Assembly (NCBI GenBank): GCA_023101505.1
Contig: LVZA01000001.1
Location: 1,302,001-1,366,000, forward strand
Length of the DNA stretch: 64,000 nt
DNA from: Pasteurellaceae bacterium Pebbles2
GTDB taxonomy: Bacteria > Pseudomonadota > Gammaproteobacteria > Enterobacterales > Pasteurellaceae
Direction of reading: 5' to 3'
Part shown: positions 1-8,710 of the stretch, one piece after another
Layout of the letters: every line of letters begins with the position of its first letter
How positions within the stretch are numbered: the stretch's first letter is position 1
Translations under genes and position numbers: made by a program
Notes under the pieces: model-generated
Seen by the model: only the letters and a program-made list of their open reading frames with translations
Told to the model about the DNA's origin: nothing
Databases searched by the model: none

Positions 1-1
1 T

Positions 2-67
2 GAAGGGCAATTTTTAACGTGGAAAAAAGATTGCTCTGACGGCGAAGTGATTTCGGTCAAATTATAA
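2..67 (+). CDS. comD: C-terminal end of a competence gene, probably comD (partial)
   Basis: An open frame runs in from the left edge and ends at TAA 65-67, giving 21 residues before the stop that finish in VISVKL. It lies 12 bases before comE on the same strand. In Haemophilus the gene immediately before comE in the com operon is comD, so this is an inference from gene order. Too little sequence is present to recognise a domain. The upstream com genes lie outside the window. Confidence 0.5.
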   Translation, partial: EGQFLTWKKDCSDGEVISVKL

Positions 68-79
68 ACAGGGGATAAT

Positions 80-1495
80 ATGAAATTTGTGATTTATGGC
101 ATAAAGTGCGGTCTATTTTTGTTGAGTTTTTGGGTGAGTAATGCGCTGGCAGAAAAGCCGCCCGAAAATCCATCGGAAACCTTTTCTATTCGATTAAAGC
201 AAGCCCCATTAGTGGCAACGTTGCAACAAATCGCTTTGGATCACAATGTAAATTTGATTATTGATGACGAACTCACTGGCACTTTATCTTTGCAATTAGA
301 AAATACATCGCTTGATCGTTTTTTTCATTCCGTCGCCAAGATCAAACGTCTTGATTTAATTAAAGAAAATAACATTTATTATTTGGCGAAACAAAATGAA
401 CACAGTGCAATGCCTTTTCCTGATGAAATGGCGAAGTTGCTCGAAAATATTGATTTCCCTGCGATGGCGGATTTGCCCAAATTAAACACCGCCACCATTA
501 AATTACATTTTGCAAAAGCATCAGAAGTGATGAAGTCCTTGACGACGGGAAGTGGATCTTTGTTGTCGTCGAGCGGAAGTATTAGCTTTGATGATCGCAG
601 TAACTTATTGATTATTAAAGATGAAAATAGTGTGATTAAAGCTATTCGTAAATTAGTAGCAGAATTAGACAAACCGATTGAGCAAATTGCTATTGAGGCT
701 CGCATTGTTACAATGAGCGATGAAAGTTTGCAAGAATTGGGCGTGCGTTGGGGCTTATTTGATGGTAATAATTCGGCGCATAAAGTGGCTGGTAGTTTGG
801 CGGCAAATGGGTTTAATAACATTGCGAATAATTTAAATGTGAATTTTGGCACGATCAATTCCCCAGCAGGTTCGGTAGCATTGCAAGTGGCAAAAATCAA
901 CGGACGCTTATTAGATTTGGAACTTACCGCTTTGGAGCGAGAAAATAATGTCAAAATTATTGCCAGCCCGAAGTTGCTCACAACCAATAAAAAAGCCGCC
1001 AGCATTAAGCAGGGCACGGAAATTCCCTATGTTTCCACGAATGAAAAAAGTGGATCACAAAATGTTGAGTTTCGGGAAGCGGTATTGGGCTTAGAAGTTA
1101 CGCCACATATTTCGCAAAATAACGCTATTTTGTTGGATTTAGTGGTGAGCCAAAATTCGCCAGGGGCGATTGTAAATTCGGGGGAAAGTGAAGTAATTAC
1201 CATTGATAAGCAAGAAATTAATACGCAAGTTTTTGCGAAAGATGGCGAAACTATCGTGCTTGGCGGCGTGTTTCAAGACAATTTAACCAAAGGGGTTGAT
1301 AAAGTACCTGTGTTAGGCGATATTCCTGTAGTGAAACATCTTTTTCGGCGAGAAAGTGAAAAACATCAAAAACGAGAATTGGTGATTTTTGTTACGCCAC
1401 ACATTTTAAAGCAAGGGCAGTCTTTGGCTGAATTTGAGAAAAGTCGTCAAAAAGATCGGAAAATGCTGAATAGAAAAGCAAAACTCGTTCAGTAA
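80..1495 (+). CDS. comE: ComE/HofQ/PilQ-family outer-membrane secretin for DNA uptake
   Basis: This 471-residue secretin would form the outer-membrane ring through which type IV competence pili and incoming DNA pass. A signal peptide covers about residues 1-24 (hydrophobic core, then SNALA). An STN-like domain follows at about 35-100, then a NolW-like ring domain at about 135-205. The C-terminal secretin domain carries the family signature VPVLGDIP at 409-416 and VIFVTPHI near 437-444. The ATG at 80 follows an AGGGGA ribosome site. In H. influenzae comE is followed by comF. Here the next gene is convergent acpP, so the operon ends at comE. The tail after the secretin domain is lysine/arginine rich. 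Confidence 0.93.
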   Translation: MKFVIYGIKCGLFLLSFWVSNALAEKPPENPSETFSIRLKQAPLVATLQQIALDHNVNLIIDDELTGTLSLQLENTSLDRFFHSVAKIKRLDLIKENNIYYLAKQNEHSAMPFPDEMAKLLENIDFPAMADLPKLNTATIKLHFAKASEVMKSLTTGSGSLLSSSGSISFDDRSNLLIIKDENSVIKAIRKLVAELDKPIEQIAIEARIVTMSDESLQELGVRWGLFDGNNSAHKVAGSLAANGFNNIANNLNVNFGTINSPAGSVALQVAKINGRLLDLELTALERENNVKIIASPKLLTTNKKAASIKQGTEIPYVSTNEKSGSQNVEFREAVLGLEVTPHISQNNAILLDLVVSQNSPGAIVNSGESEVITIDKQEINTQVFAKDGETIVLGGVFQDNLTKGVDKVPVLGDIPVVKHLFRRESEKHQKRELVIFVTPHILKQGQSLAEFEKSRQKDRKMLNRKAKLVQ

Positions 1496-1508
1496 ACGAG
1501 TTTGCTAG

Positions 1509-1541
1509 AAAAAATTTAGGCGGTCATTAAAACCGCCTAAA
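1509..1541 (-). terminator. Intrinsic terminator of acpP, probably also serving comE
   Basis: A perfect inverted repeat (TTTAGGCGGT, loop, ACCGCCTAAA, 1515-1541) lies between the convergent genes comE and acpP. On the minus strand a run of T follows the hairpin (the A-run at 1509-1514 as printed), the form of a rho-independent terminator for acpP. Confidence 0.85.
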
Positions 1542-1547
1542 GAGAAA

Positions 1548-1778
1548 TTATTGATTGTTTTGAACGTAGTCAATCGCAGATTGAACAGTTGTAATTTTCT
1601 CAGCTTCTTCGTCAGGAATTTCGATATCGAATTCTTCTTCTAAAGCCATTACTAATTCAACAGTGTCTAAAGAATCAGCACCTAAATCTTCAATGAATGA
1701 AGCTTCAGATTTTACTTCTTCCTCTTTAACACCTAATTGTTCAACAATGATTTTTTTTACGCGTTCTTCAATGCTCAT
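1548..1778 (-). CDS. acpP: Acyl carrier protein
   Basis: Acyl carrier protein carries growing acyl chains on a 4'-phosphopantetheine arm during fatty-acid synthesis in the cytoplasm. The 76-residue acidic protein has the usual length. The attachment motif is GADSLD, with the modified serine at residue 36. In E. coli and Haemophilus acpP directly follows fabG. Here about 2.2 kb with a LysR/SDR gene pair separates them, so acpP probably uses its own promoter in the 294-base leader at 1779-2072. Confidence 0.98.
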   Translation of the reverse strand: MSIEERVKKIIVEQLGVKEEEVKSEASFIEDLGADSLDTVELVMALEEEFDIEIPDEEAEKITTVQSAIDYVQNNQ

Positions 1779-2072
1779 TTTGTTTTCCTATTGTAGTTAC
1801 CCAAATGGTTAGGGTTATTAGTGTATGTATTTTTACAAAACTTGCAAGTGTTTTCTCACAGGTCAAACCCGAAAACATTAGAAAATAACACCGCACTTTT
1901 TCTAAAAAACACATACTATAAAATATTGCTATGTGTTCAAAGCTATATAACTTGAGTTACATAGTGGGCGAATTTTACCATTAAGTCAACTCTTTGGCTA
2001 GGCAATATTTATTTGCTTCCAAAACGTTGATCTATAACCAATTTCTGATAGTATGCAAATTCCAGTCTGTAT
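1779..2072. other. Intergenic leader between acpP and the lysR-type gene
   Basis: This 294-base AT-rich stretch has no convincing ORF. It contains one uptake signal near 1890 (ACCGCACTTTTT) and a small hairpin, ACACATA/TATGTGT, at 1909-1936. It should hold the promoter of acpP on the minus strand, because the upstream fab genes are displaced. I could not single out a strong -35/-10 pair. Confidence 0.5.
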
Positions 2073-3005
2073 TTAACTAATTTCTTTACTACCAGCTTCT
2101 TGCCTTAACCACTCTCTAAACACTCTAATTTTATGCGTTAATTTTGTTTCATTAGGGCAGACAAAGTAATACGCCATCGTAGCTGGATAATGCAGTTCAG
2201 AAAACAATCGAATTAAACGCCCATTTGCCAAATCATCTTGCACCATTTGTCCACGAGCGAGAGCAATACCGTGATGTTCTAAAGCTGTTTGCAAAACAGC
2301 AGCCGCATTATCAATTTTCAGTCCCTTTTGTACAGTTTGCGGGGGAAGATTAAAATGTTCACACCACTTTTTCCAATTAATAAAATCTTTATTATTTTCT
2401 AGCGAAACATCGTGGATCAATGGCAAATAGACAAGACTATTTGGTGTTTTTAAATCATCTTTATGCTGCTGATAAAAGACTGCGGTACAGACAGGAAAAA
2501 TTTCTTCTGACATCAGTTTTTCTGCCGACATTCCTTGCCATTTTCCCACGCCATATCGGATACCGACATCAATACTACTGCTGTGATAATCCAGCAAACT
2601 TAGGCTCGTATCTAGGCGTAATTCAATATCAGGATATGCCATCTGAAAACGGTGAATTTTAGGCAACAGCCATTTATACGCAAAGGTTGAGCTAACGGCA
2701 ACAACAAGCTGGTTATCGTTCAACCCTTTTTGTAAGACTGCCAAGCCCTCACTGATTTTTTCAAAGCCAGTACTAATTGCTGGCAAGGCTAATTGAGCCA
2801 ATGGCGTGGTAATCAACCGCACTTTTCCACTCGGCACTCGGACAAATAACGGCTCGCCTAGCCATTCTTCTAGCTGCTTGACTAATTGTCCCACTGCGGC
2901 AGAACTGACATTAAGTTCTTCTGCAGCTAAGGAAAAACTTTGATGACGAGCCGCTGCTTCAAAGGCTTTTAACGCATTAAGTTGTACAGGATTATGCTTT
3001 TTCAT
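2073..3005 (-). CDS. LysR-family transcriptional regulator, GcvA-like
   Basis: This is a 310-residue LysR-type regulator. Residues about 8-66 form the winged helix-turn-helix (LNALKAFEAAARHQSFSLAA, then a VSQ-like helix SSAAVGQLVKQLE). The rest is the effector-binding domain, and IDVGIRYGVG near residue 145 is typical of the GcvA subgroup. It is divergent from the SDR gene at 3169 with a 163-base shared control region, the classic LysR arrangement. It therefore probably controls that gene and itself. The ligand is unknown. Confidence 0.85.
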   Translation of the reverse strand: MKKHNPVQLNALKAFEAAARHQSFSLAAEELNVSSAAVGQLVKQLEEWLGEPLFVRVPSGKVRLITTPLAQLALPAISTGFEKISEGLAVLQKGLNDNQLVVAVSSTFAYKWLLPKIHRFQMAYPDIELRLDTSLSLLDYHSSSIDVGIRYGVGKWQGMSAEKLMSEEIFPVCTAVFYQQHKDDLKTPNSLVYLPLIHDVSLENNKDFINWKKWCEHFNLPPQTVQKGLKIDNAAAVLQTALEHHGIALARGQMVQDDLANGRLIRLFSELHYPATMAYYFVCPNETKLTHKIRVFREWLRQEAGSKEIS

Positions 3006-3168
3006 TTGTTCGTCTTTTATTGAAATAATTATGCTATTTTACGATAAAGTTTTTATTTAATGCAATTCAAGATTTTCTGCTTTGTCGTCAAACATTTATT
3101 TCCGCATAATACGCTCATCAAGTCAGGCGATAGCCTAAACAATTTAATCCAAACAAGAGGAACTTATT

Positions 3169-3939
3169 ATGAAAAGATTTAACGACAAAGTAGCGATTAT
3201 TACTGGTGGCGGTTCAGGCATCGGTTTAGAAATTGCAAAACGTTTAGTCGCTGAAGGGGCAAGCGTGGTGATTGGCGGACGTGGCGAAGCAAAATTACAA
3301 GCTGCTGCAAACGAAATTGATCCAACAGCAACAAAAGTGCGTTTTGTTTCAGGAGATATTTCTCGCCCAGAAACGGCACAAGCGTTAGTAGATACGGCAA
3401 CTTCAGCCTTTGGTGGCGTGGATTTGTTGGTAAACAATGCTGGTATTTTCAATCCTAAACCATTCTTAGAATTAACTGAGCAAGATTATGATGGCTTTGT
3501 AGATATTATTCTTAAAGGCAAATTCTTTATGGCTCAAGCAGCTGCAAAAGCAATGCAAAAACGTGGTGGCGGTGCGATTGTGCAAACGGGTTCACTGTGG
3601 GCATTACAAGCGATTTCGGCAACACCATCATCAGCTTACTCTGCGGCAAATGCAGGCGTACACGCTTTAACGCACAACTTAGCGATTGAATTGGCGGCAA
3701 GTAATATTCGTATTAACACGGTTGCCCCTGCTGTTATTGAAACGCCAATTTACGGTACATTTATGGACGAAAAAACGGTTCAAGATACGTTGCCGACTTT
3801 TAATAGTTTTCACCCAATCGGTCGTAATGGTCAGCCTGCGGACGTTGCAGAAGCGATGTTATTTTTGCTTTCAGATCAAGCCTCTTTTGTAACTGGCACA
3901 ATTTTACCTGTTGATGGTGGTGTGATGGCTGGGCATTAA
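3169..3939 (+). CDS. SDR-family oxidoreductase with an altered active site
   Basis: This 256-residue short-chain dehydrogenase/reductase has a Rossmann fold. The nucleotide motif TGGGSGIG is at 12-19, NNAG at 89-92, the catalytic-type Ser at 142 and Tyr at 157. The usual YxxxK lysine is replaced by Asn161 (YSAAN), so catalysis may be altered or lost. The C-terminus has the common GTILPVDGG motif. A good AGAGGAA ribosome site precedes ATG 3169. It is divergently paired with a LysR regulator. The substrate is unknown. It is not fabG, which lies at 4035-4763 and keeps its lysine. Confidence 0.85.
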   Translation: MKRFNDKVAIITGGGSGIGLEIAKRLVAEGASVVIGGRGEAKLQAAANEIDPTATKVRFVSGDISRPETAQALVDTATSAFGGVDLLVNNAGIFNPKPFLELTEQDYDGFVDIILKGKFFMAQAAAKAMQKRGGGAIVQTGSLWALQAISATPSSAYSAANAGVHALTHNLAIELAASNIRINTVAPAVIETPIYGTFMDEKTVQDTLPTFNSFHPIGRNGQPADVAEAMLFLLSDQASFVTGTILPVDGGVMAGH

Positions 3940-3958
3940 TTTTAGATATAATAAAAAA

Positions 3959-4006
3959 TAATCTGTGCTCATAAACGTTTAGTATAACTTTTATGGACAC
4001 AGATTT
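3959..4006. terminator. Bidirectional terminator-like hairpin between SDR gene and fabG
   Basis: An inverted repeat AATCTGTG...CACAGATT encloses a second pair CATAAA/TTTATG and is flanked by A- and T-rich runs. It lies between the convergent stops of the SDR gene and fabG. Confidence 0.6.
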
Positions 4007-4034
4007 TAGTTTCTTTTTAAATTCTCAATGGGCA

Positions 4035-4763
4035 TTAAGCCATATACATTCCGCCATTGACGTGTAATGTCGTGCCTGTAATGTAAGCTGCGTCATCAGA
4101 AGCTAAGAACGCCACTGCTTTTGCGATGTCTTTTGGTTCGCCTAAACGACCTGCTGGAACTGCTGCAAGAGTGTGAGCTTTTTGTTCTTCGGTTAAGGCT
4201 TCTGTCATATCTGTTGCGATAAAACCTGGGGCAACAACGTTTACTGTGATACCACGAGATGCCACTTCTTTTGCTAATGCTTTGCTAAAGCCAATCACGC
4301 CCGCTTTTGCTGCACAATAGTTTGATTGACCAGGGTTACCCATTGAACCAACCACAGAACCAATCGTAATAATGCGACCTGCACGTTTTTTCATCATTGA
4401 GCGTAACATTGCTTTAGATAAATGGAACACAGAAGTTAAATTGGTTTGCATAATATCGAACCATTCTTCGTCTTTCATACGCATCAATAAGTTATCTCTG
4501 GTGATACCTGCGTTGTTGACTAAAATATCAATATCGCCGTGATCTGCTTTGATTTGTTCTAAAACTGCGTCGATTGAGCTTTGATCTGCGACATTTAACA
4601 CTAAACCTTTACCTTTGTCGCCCAAATAAGCCGAAATGCTTTCAGCCCCTTTTTCAGAAGTTGCTGTACCGATCACAAATGCACCTTTTGCAGTTAATTC
4701 TTCTGCGATTGCACGTCCAATGCCACGAGTTGCACCTGTTATTAATGCGATTTTGCCTTGCAT
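4035..4763 (-). CDS. fabG: 3-oxoacyl-[acyl-carrier-protein] reductase
   Basis: FabG reduces 3-oxoacyl-ACP to 3-hydroxyacyl-ACP with NADPH in each round of fatty-acid elongation. The 242-residue SDR protein has TGATRGIG at 9-16, NNAG at 83-86, Ser136, Tyr149 and Lys153 (YCAAK) intact, and the C-terminal TLHVNGGMYM. It lies 39 bases after fabD on the same strand, in the plsX-fabH-fabD-fabG order. A strong AGGAGAA site precedes the ATG. Confidence 0.97.
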   Translation of the reverse strand: MQGKIALITGATRGIGRAIAEELTAKGAFVIGTATSEKGAESISAYLGDKGKGLVLNVADQSSIDAVLEQIKADHGDIDILVNNAGITRDNLLMRMKDEEWFDIMQTNLTSVFHLSKAMLRSMMKKRAGRIITIGSVVGSMGNPGQSNYCAAKAGVIGFSKALAKEVASRGITVNVVAPGFIATDMTEALTEEQKAHTLAAVPAGRLGEPKDIAKAVAFLASDDAAYITGTTLHVNGGMYMA

Positions 4764-4802
4764 TATTTTCTCCTTTTTATGAATAGCAAATGTTACAGCG
4801 AA

Positions 4803-5741
4803 TTACGCCAAAACTTCTTCAATTTTTGCAAGTGAAGCTAAGTCGTTTACTGCACTTGCGTTTAACTCTTTCACGATACGGCTTGTTAAGCCAGTCAACA
4901 CTTTGCCTGGACCAACTTCAATAAGCACTTCCACGCCACTTTTCGCCATTTTTTCTACGCTTTCTGTCCAGCGAACTGGGCTGTAAAGCTGACGAACAAG
5001 TGCGGTGCGAATTTCGTTACTTTCATTTTCTGTTTTCACATCAACATTGTTGATAACCGCAATTTCAGGGGTTTTGAATGCGATACTTTCAAGTGCAACC
5101 GCTAATTGATCAGCCGCTGGTTTCATTAATGCACAATGAGACGGCACGCTCACCGCCAATGGCAAGGCACGTTTTGCCCCTGCTTCTTTACACGCTGCAG
5201 CGGCACGCTCAACAGCAGCTTTCGCCCCTGCGATCACCACTTGACCTGGTGAATTGAAATTCACTGCCGACACCACTTCGCCTTGCTCTGCGTCTTTACA
5301 CGCTTTGATAATACTGTCGTTATCTAAACCGATAATAGCATACATCGCCCCCGTTCCCTCTGGAACAGCTTGTTGCATTAATTTGCCACGCAATTCTACT
5401 AATTGAATAGCATCTTGAAAATCAATTACGCCAGCACACACTAATGCAGAATATTCGCCTAGGCTGTGTCCTGCCATTACTTCAGGTTTTAAATTCGGAT
5501 ATTGCTGTTGCCACACACGATAAATCGCCACAGACGCAGCCAATAATGCAGGCTGTGTTTGCCACGTTTTGTTTAATTCTTCTGCTGGACCTTGCTGGGT
5601 TAATGCCCACAAATCATAGCCTAAAACTTCAGAGGCTTGTTTAAAGGTGTCTTGCACAACAGGAAATTCGGTCGCCAATTCAGCTAACATTCCTACCGCT
5701 TGCGAACCTTGACCAGGAAACACCATTGCAAATTTTTTCAT
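4803..5741 (-). CDS. fabD: Malonyl-CoA:ACP transacylase
   Basis: FabD moves malonyl groups from CoA to acyl carrier protein, supplying the extender unit for fatty-acid synthesis. The 312-residue protein begins with the FPGQGSQ motif at 8-14. The nucleophile elbow is GHSLGEYSA with Ser93, and the acyltransferase histidine is in VPSHCALM near 201. It sits between fabH and fabG. An inverted USS pair in the fabH-fabD gap may reduce read-through into it. Confidence 0.97.
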   Translation of the reverse strand: MKKFAMVFPGQGSQAVGMLAELATEFPVVQDTFKQASEVLGYDLWALTQQGPAEELNKTWQTQPALLAASVAIYRVWQQQYPNLKPEVMAGHSLGEYSALVCAGVIDFQDAIQLVELRGKLMQQAVPEGTGAMYAIIGLDNDSIIKACKDAEQGEVVSAVNFNSPGQVVIAGAKAAVERAAAACKEAGAKRALPLAVSVPSHCALMKPAADQLAVALESIAFKTPEIAVINNVDVKTENESNEIRTALVRQLYSPVRWTESVEKMAKSGVEVLIEVGPGKVLTGLTSRIVKELNASAVNDLASLAKIEEVLA

Positions 5742-5766
5742 TCTTTTTGTCCTTTAAAATGTGATT

Positions 5767-5795
5767 AAAAGTGCGGTATTTTTTACCGCACTTTT
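5767..5795 (-). terminator. Inverted USS pair hairpin between fabH and fabD
   Basis: AAAAGTGCGGTA and its complement are separated by a short A/T loop, giving a perfect 12-bp stem that ends in a T-run. In Haemophilus such USS pairs often act as intrinsic terminators. This one lies inside the fab gene series, so it may attenuate transcription from fabH into fabD-fabG. Confidence 0.7.
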
Positions 5796-5815
5796 GTTAT
5801 ATTCTATCAAATTAA

Positions 5816-6766
5816 TTAAAACTTCACTAAGGCTGAACCCCAAGTCCAACCACCGCCAAAGGCTTCTAGCAATAACAACTGCCCACGTTGAATACGCCCA
5901 TCACGCACCGCTTCATCTAATGCCACAGGCACAGTAGCAGCACTGTTATTGGCGTATTTGTCTAAGGTAACAACCACTTGCGACATATCCATTTCGAGCT
6001 TTTTCGCCGTAGCAGAAATAATGCGTAAATTTGCCTGATGTGGCACTAACCAATCCAAATCTGATTTTTGCAAATTATTTGCCGCCAAGGTTTCTTCCAC
6101 TACGTTTGATAATTCACGCACTGCCAATTTAAAGGTTTCATTGCCTTGCATTTGAATAAAACCAGATTGCGCTTCACCACGATTTGCTTGTGGCAGGCAC
6201 AACATTTCGCTTTTTTCTGCGCTGGCGTGTAAATGTGTTGAAAGAATACCTGCTTGTTCGCTTGCTTCTAAAATTACCGCCCCTGCGCCGTCGCCAAATA
6301 AAATAACGGTGCTGCGATCGCTTTCGTCTAAGCTGCGAGAGTTTAAGTCAGAACCAATCACAAGGGCTTTTTTGACTTTACCTGTACGAATAAATTGATC
6401 AGCAACGCTAAGTGCATACACAAAGCCAGTGCAAGCAGCTGCAACGTCAAAAGCAATCGCATCATTAATCGCAAGCAAGCCTTGAATTTGGCAAGCTGCA
6501 CTTGGGTAAGCGTGTGAATTGGTGGTTGTTCCCACAATGATTAAATCAATTTCATTTGGATCAATGTTGGCAACGGCTAGGGCATTTTGAGCCGCTTGAG
6601 CGCCCATTGTTGCCACGCTTTCATCAGCGGCCGCAATGCGACGTTCCCGAATGCCAGAACGGGTTACAATCCATTCATCTGAGGTATCGACCATTTTTTC
6701 CAAATCAGCATTCGTTCTGACTTGTTTAGGCAAATAACTGCCTGTGGCTAAAATTCGACTATACAT
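5816..6766 (-). CDS. fabH: 3-oxoacyl-ACP synthase III (KAS III)
   Basis: FabH starts fatty-acid synthesis by condensing acetyl-CoA with malonyl-ACP. The 316-residue protein has the nucleophile Cys112 in AACTGF, the histidine of the VPHQANLRI motif near 243, and the asparagine of [10 protein letters not shown] near 273, together the Cys-His-Asn triad. The C-terminus [13 protein letters not shown] is typical. It starts 24 bases after plsX ends. Confidence 0.97.
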   Translation of the reverse strand: MYSRILATGSYLPKQVRTNADLEKMVDTSDEWIVTRSGIRERRIAAADESVATMGAQAAQNALAVANIDPNEIDLIIVGTTTNSHAYPSAACQIQGLLAINDAIAFDVAAACTGFVYALSVADQFIRTGKVKKALVIGSDLNSRSLDESDRSTVILFGDGAGAVILEASEQAGILSTHLHASAEKSEMLCLPQANRGEAQSGFIQMQGNETFKLAVRELSNVVEETLAANNLQKSDLDWLVPHQANLRIISATAKKLEMDMSQVVVTLDKYANNSAATVPVALDEAVRDGRIQRGQLLLLEAFGGGWTWGSALVKF

Positions 6767-6790
6767 AAATTTCTCGTTATTTTTCTTAAT

Positions 6791-7810
6791 TTAATATCGT
6801 TCTAATCCAGCTAAAATTTTCTGTGGAAGCTGTTGGCGAGCTTGAAACGCCGCATCTTTAATTGCATTAGCAAATGCGTCAACATTAGCGCTACCGTGAC
6901 TTTTCACCACCACAGCGGTTAATCCAATTAAAGATGCCCCGTTATATTGATCAGGGTTAATACTTTTTAAACGCTGATAACTTTCTCGGAAAAGATGACG
7001 CACCAACCAGCTAAATAGCGGTTTGAAGATGTGATTTTTCGATTTACCTTTCAATAAATTAATCACATTTTTCGCCGCACCTTCAAGTGTTTTTAGGGCA
7101 ATATTACCAGCAAAGCCATCGCTTACAATCACATCGGCATTGCCGTTTAATAAATAATTACCTTCTAGAAAACCTACATAATTAAGTGCGGTGTCTTTTT
7201 CCAACATTTCTGCTGCATCACGAATCGACTGGTGTCCTTTAATTTCTTCAACACCAATATTCAATAAGGCAATGCGTGGATAAACCAAATTGAGTTGCGT
7301 TTCAGCAAAAATTGCGCCCATTAACGCAAATTGGTAAAGATTTTGTGCATTGCACTCAATATTCGCCCCTAAATCGAGCATTACAGAATGCTTGCCGTCC
7401 ATTGTTGGCAATAAAGCAATTAAAGCAGGGCGTTGAATGCCTTTTAACGGTTGTAAAATGACTTTTGACAACCCCATTAATGCCCCTGTATTTCCTGCGC
7501 TAACACAGCCTTGTGCATTTCCTTTTTGCACTGCTTCAATGGCTAAACGCATTGATGTTCCTTTGCTACGTCGCAAAGCATAAGACAAGCCATAATTATT
7601 TTCAATAATATGAGAAGTGTGGCAAATCGTTAAACGTTCAATTAAGTCAGCAGAAGCATTTGCAAGAAAAGGGCTGATTTTCTGGCTGTCGCCAAACAAT
7701 AGCAAAGACAGCATTGGATCGTTTTCCAACGCTTTTAAAGCAGCAGGGATAGTAATACGGGGACCAACGTCCCCGCCCATCACATCTAACGCAAGGGTTA
7801 GACGATCCAA
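6791..7810 (-). CDS. plsX: Phosphate acyltransferase PlsX
   Basis: PlsX makes acyl-phosphate from acyl-ACP, feeding phospholipid synthesis through PlsY. The 339-residue protein begins LTLALDVMGGD and has conserved SAGNTGALM near 107 and VSDGFAGN near 229. The start appears to be TTG at 7808-7810, preceded by an AAGGTAA site. No ATG lies upstream in frame, and the next in-frame ATG would cut into the conserved DVMGGD motif. It follows rpmF in the usual yceD-rpmF-plsX order. Confidence 0.95.
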   Translation of the reverse strand: MDRLTLALDVMGGDVGPRITIPAALKALENDPMLSLLLFGDSQKISPFLANASADLIERLTICHTSHIIENNYGLSYALRRSKGTSMRLAIEAVQKGNAQGCVSAGNTGALMGLSKVILQPLKGIQRPALIALLPTMDGKHSVMLDLGANIECNAQNLYQFALMGAIFAETQLNLVYPRIALLNIGVEEIKGHQSIRDAAEMLEKDTALNYVGFLEGNYLLNGNADVIVSDGFAGNIALKTLEGAAKNVINLLKGKSKNHIFKPLFSWLVRHLFRESYQRLKSINPDQYNGASLIGLTAVVVKSHGSANVDAFANAIKDAAFQARQQLPQKILAGLERY

Positions 7811-7832
7811 GATAATTACCTTATAAAAGCAA

Positions 7833-8003
7833 TTACTTGTTGATCACTTTACGACCACGGTAGAAACCGTCAGCAGTAACGTGATGACGTAAATGAGTTT
7901 CACCACTTGCTTTATCTACTGATACAGCTGCAGTAGTTAGTGCATCGTGTGAACGACGCATATCACGACGTGAACGAGATTTTTTATTTTGTTGAACAGC
8001 CAC
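7833..8003 (-). CDS. rpmF: 50S ribosomal protein L32
   Basis: This gene encodes 56 residues beginning [20 protein letters not shown] and ending RGRKVINK, matching bacterial L32. The start codon is GTG (8001-8003), with a good TTTAGGAGA ribosome site about eight bases upstream. It lies between yceD and plsX, the standard order, so ribosome production is linked to lipid synthesis in one operon. Confidence 0.96.
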   Translation of the reverse strand: MAVQQNKKSRSRRDMRRSHDALTTAAVSVDKASGETHLRHHVTADGFYRGRKVINK

Positions 8004-8021
8004 TGGCTTATCTCCTAAAAG

Positions 8022-8546
8022 TTACTTTTGCTTTAAACTAGCTAATACAGCGAACGGATTTGGTTTTTTTGCCAGTTCGTCGGGCAATGCGCCAAAAACC
8101 TGTTCAGCCACGGACACTTCACAGTGTTCAGATGAATGCCTTGGCACAATAGGAAGCATTAAAATAAATTCATCTTCCACTATACCAAGTAAATCTATTT
8201 CACCGAATTCATTAAATTCAATCGGCTCGTAAATTTCGGGTAATTCATCGGCTTGATCCAAATTAGCCACTGGGCTATAACAGAAATCACAGCTAAGTGT
8301 TTGTACAAAAGGCTCTTTGCAACGTTGACATTCTAATTCAACTTCAACAGTTGCCTGACCTTTCATTACCACCAATTTTTGGGGATCAATGAAAAACGAT
8401 AATCTAACCTGTGCATCGCTGAGCACCTTGACCACTGAGCCTGCCAGACGGCTGAGCTGGCTGACGACATAATAGCCTTCATAATCCAATCTACGCTGCG
8501 CATCTTTTACGGGATCAGTTGTTGGGGGTAATTTTACCTTTTGCAT
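8022..8546 (-). CDS. yceD: YceD family (DUF177) protein, 23S rRNA accumulation factor
   Basis: This 174-residue DUF177 protein has the Cys pairs CQRC and CDFC near residues 93-111, a possible metal site, followed by an acidic stretch rich in Glu and Asp. YceD is genetically linked to 23S rRNA accumulation in bacteria, but its biochemical role is not established. It starts the yceD-rpmF-plsX-fab series. The ATG at 8546 is preceded by AGGTAATATTC, a weak ribosome site. Confidence 0.88.
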   Translation of the reverse strand: MQKVKLPPTTDPVKDAQRRLDYEGYYVVSQLSRLAGSVVKVLSDAQVRLSFFIDPQKLVVMKGQATVEVELECQRCKEPFVQTLSCDFCYSPVANLDQADELPEIYEPIEFNEFGEIDLLGIVEDEFILMLPIVPRHSSEHCEVSVAEQVFGALPDELAKKPNPFAVLASLKQK

Positions 8547-8652
8547 AGGGCGTGAATATTACCTTTTGATCGCCAATTAGTCAAAGGAAATTATCATTTT
8601 TTATGCGAAAAGTTAAGATCGTTTGCCTGATAAACGAGCGATTCGCTTTATT

Positions 8653-8681
8653 TTAACAATTACGCAGATTAATGCTATAAT
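8653..8681 (+). promoter_or_regulatory. Sigma-70 promoter of psd
   Basis: TTAACA (8653-8658) and TATAAT (8676-8681) are separated by exactly 17 bases. The -10 box has an extended TGC upstream (TGCTATAAT). It lies 29 bases before the psd ATG. Confidence 0.8.
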
Positions 8682-8710
8682 CTTGCCTTTCATTTTTACA
8701 AGGGAAATTT

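Noticed and set aside
379-1017. A 212-codon minus-strand ORF inside comE
   Set aside because: It lies wholly within the secretin gene in another frame, shows no domain, and has no ribosome site. It is a shadow ORF.
3169-4763. A recent duplication of fabG producing the SDR gene
   Set aside because: The two proteins share only general SDR motifs and differ in active-site residues and termini. They are distant members of one superfamily.
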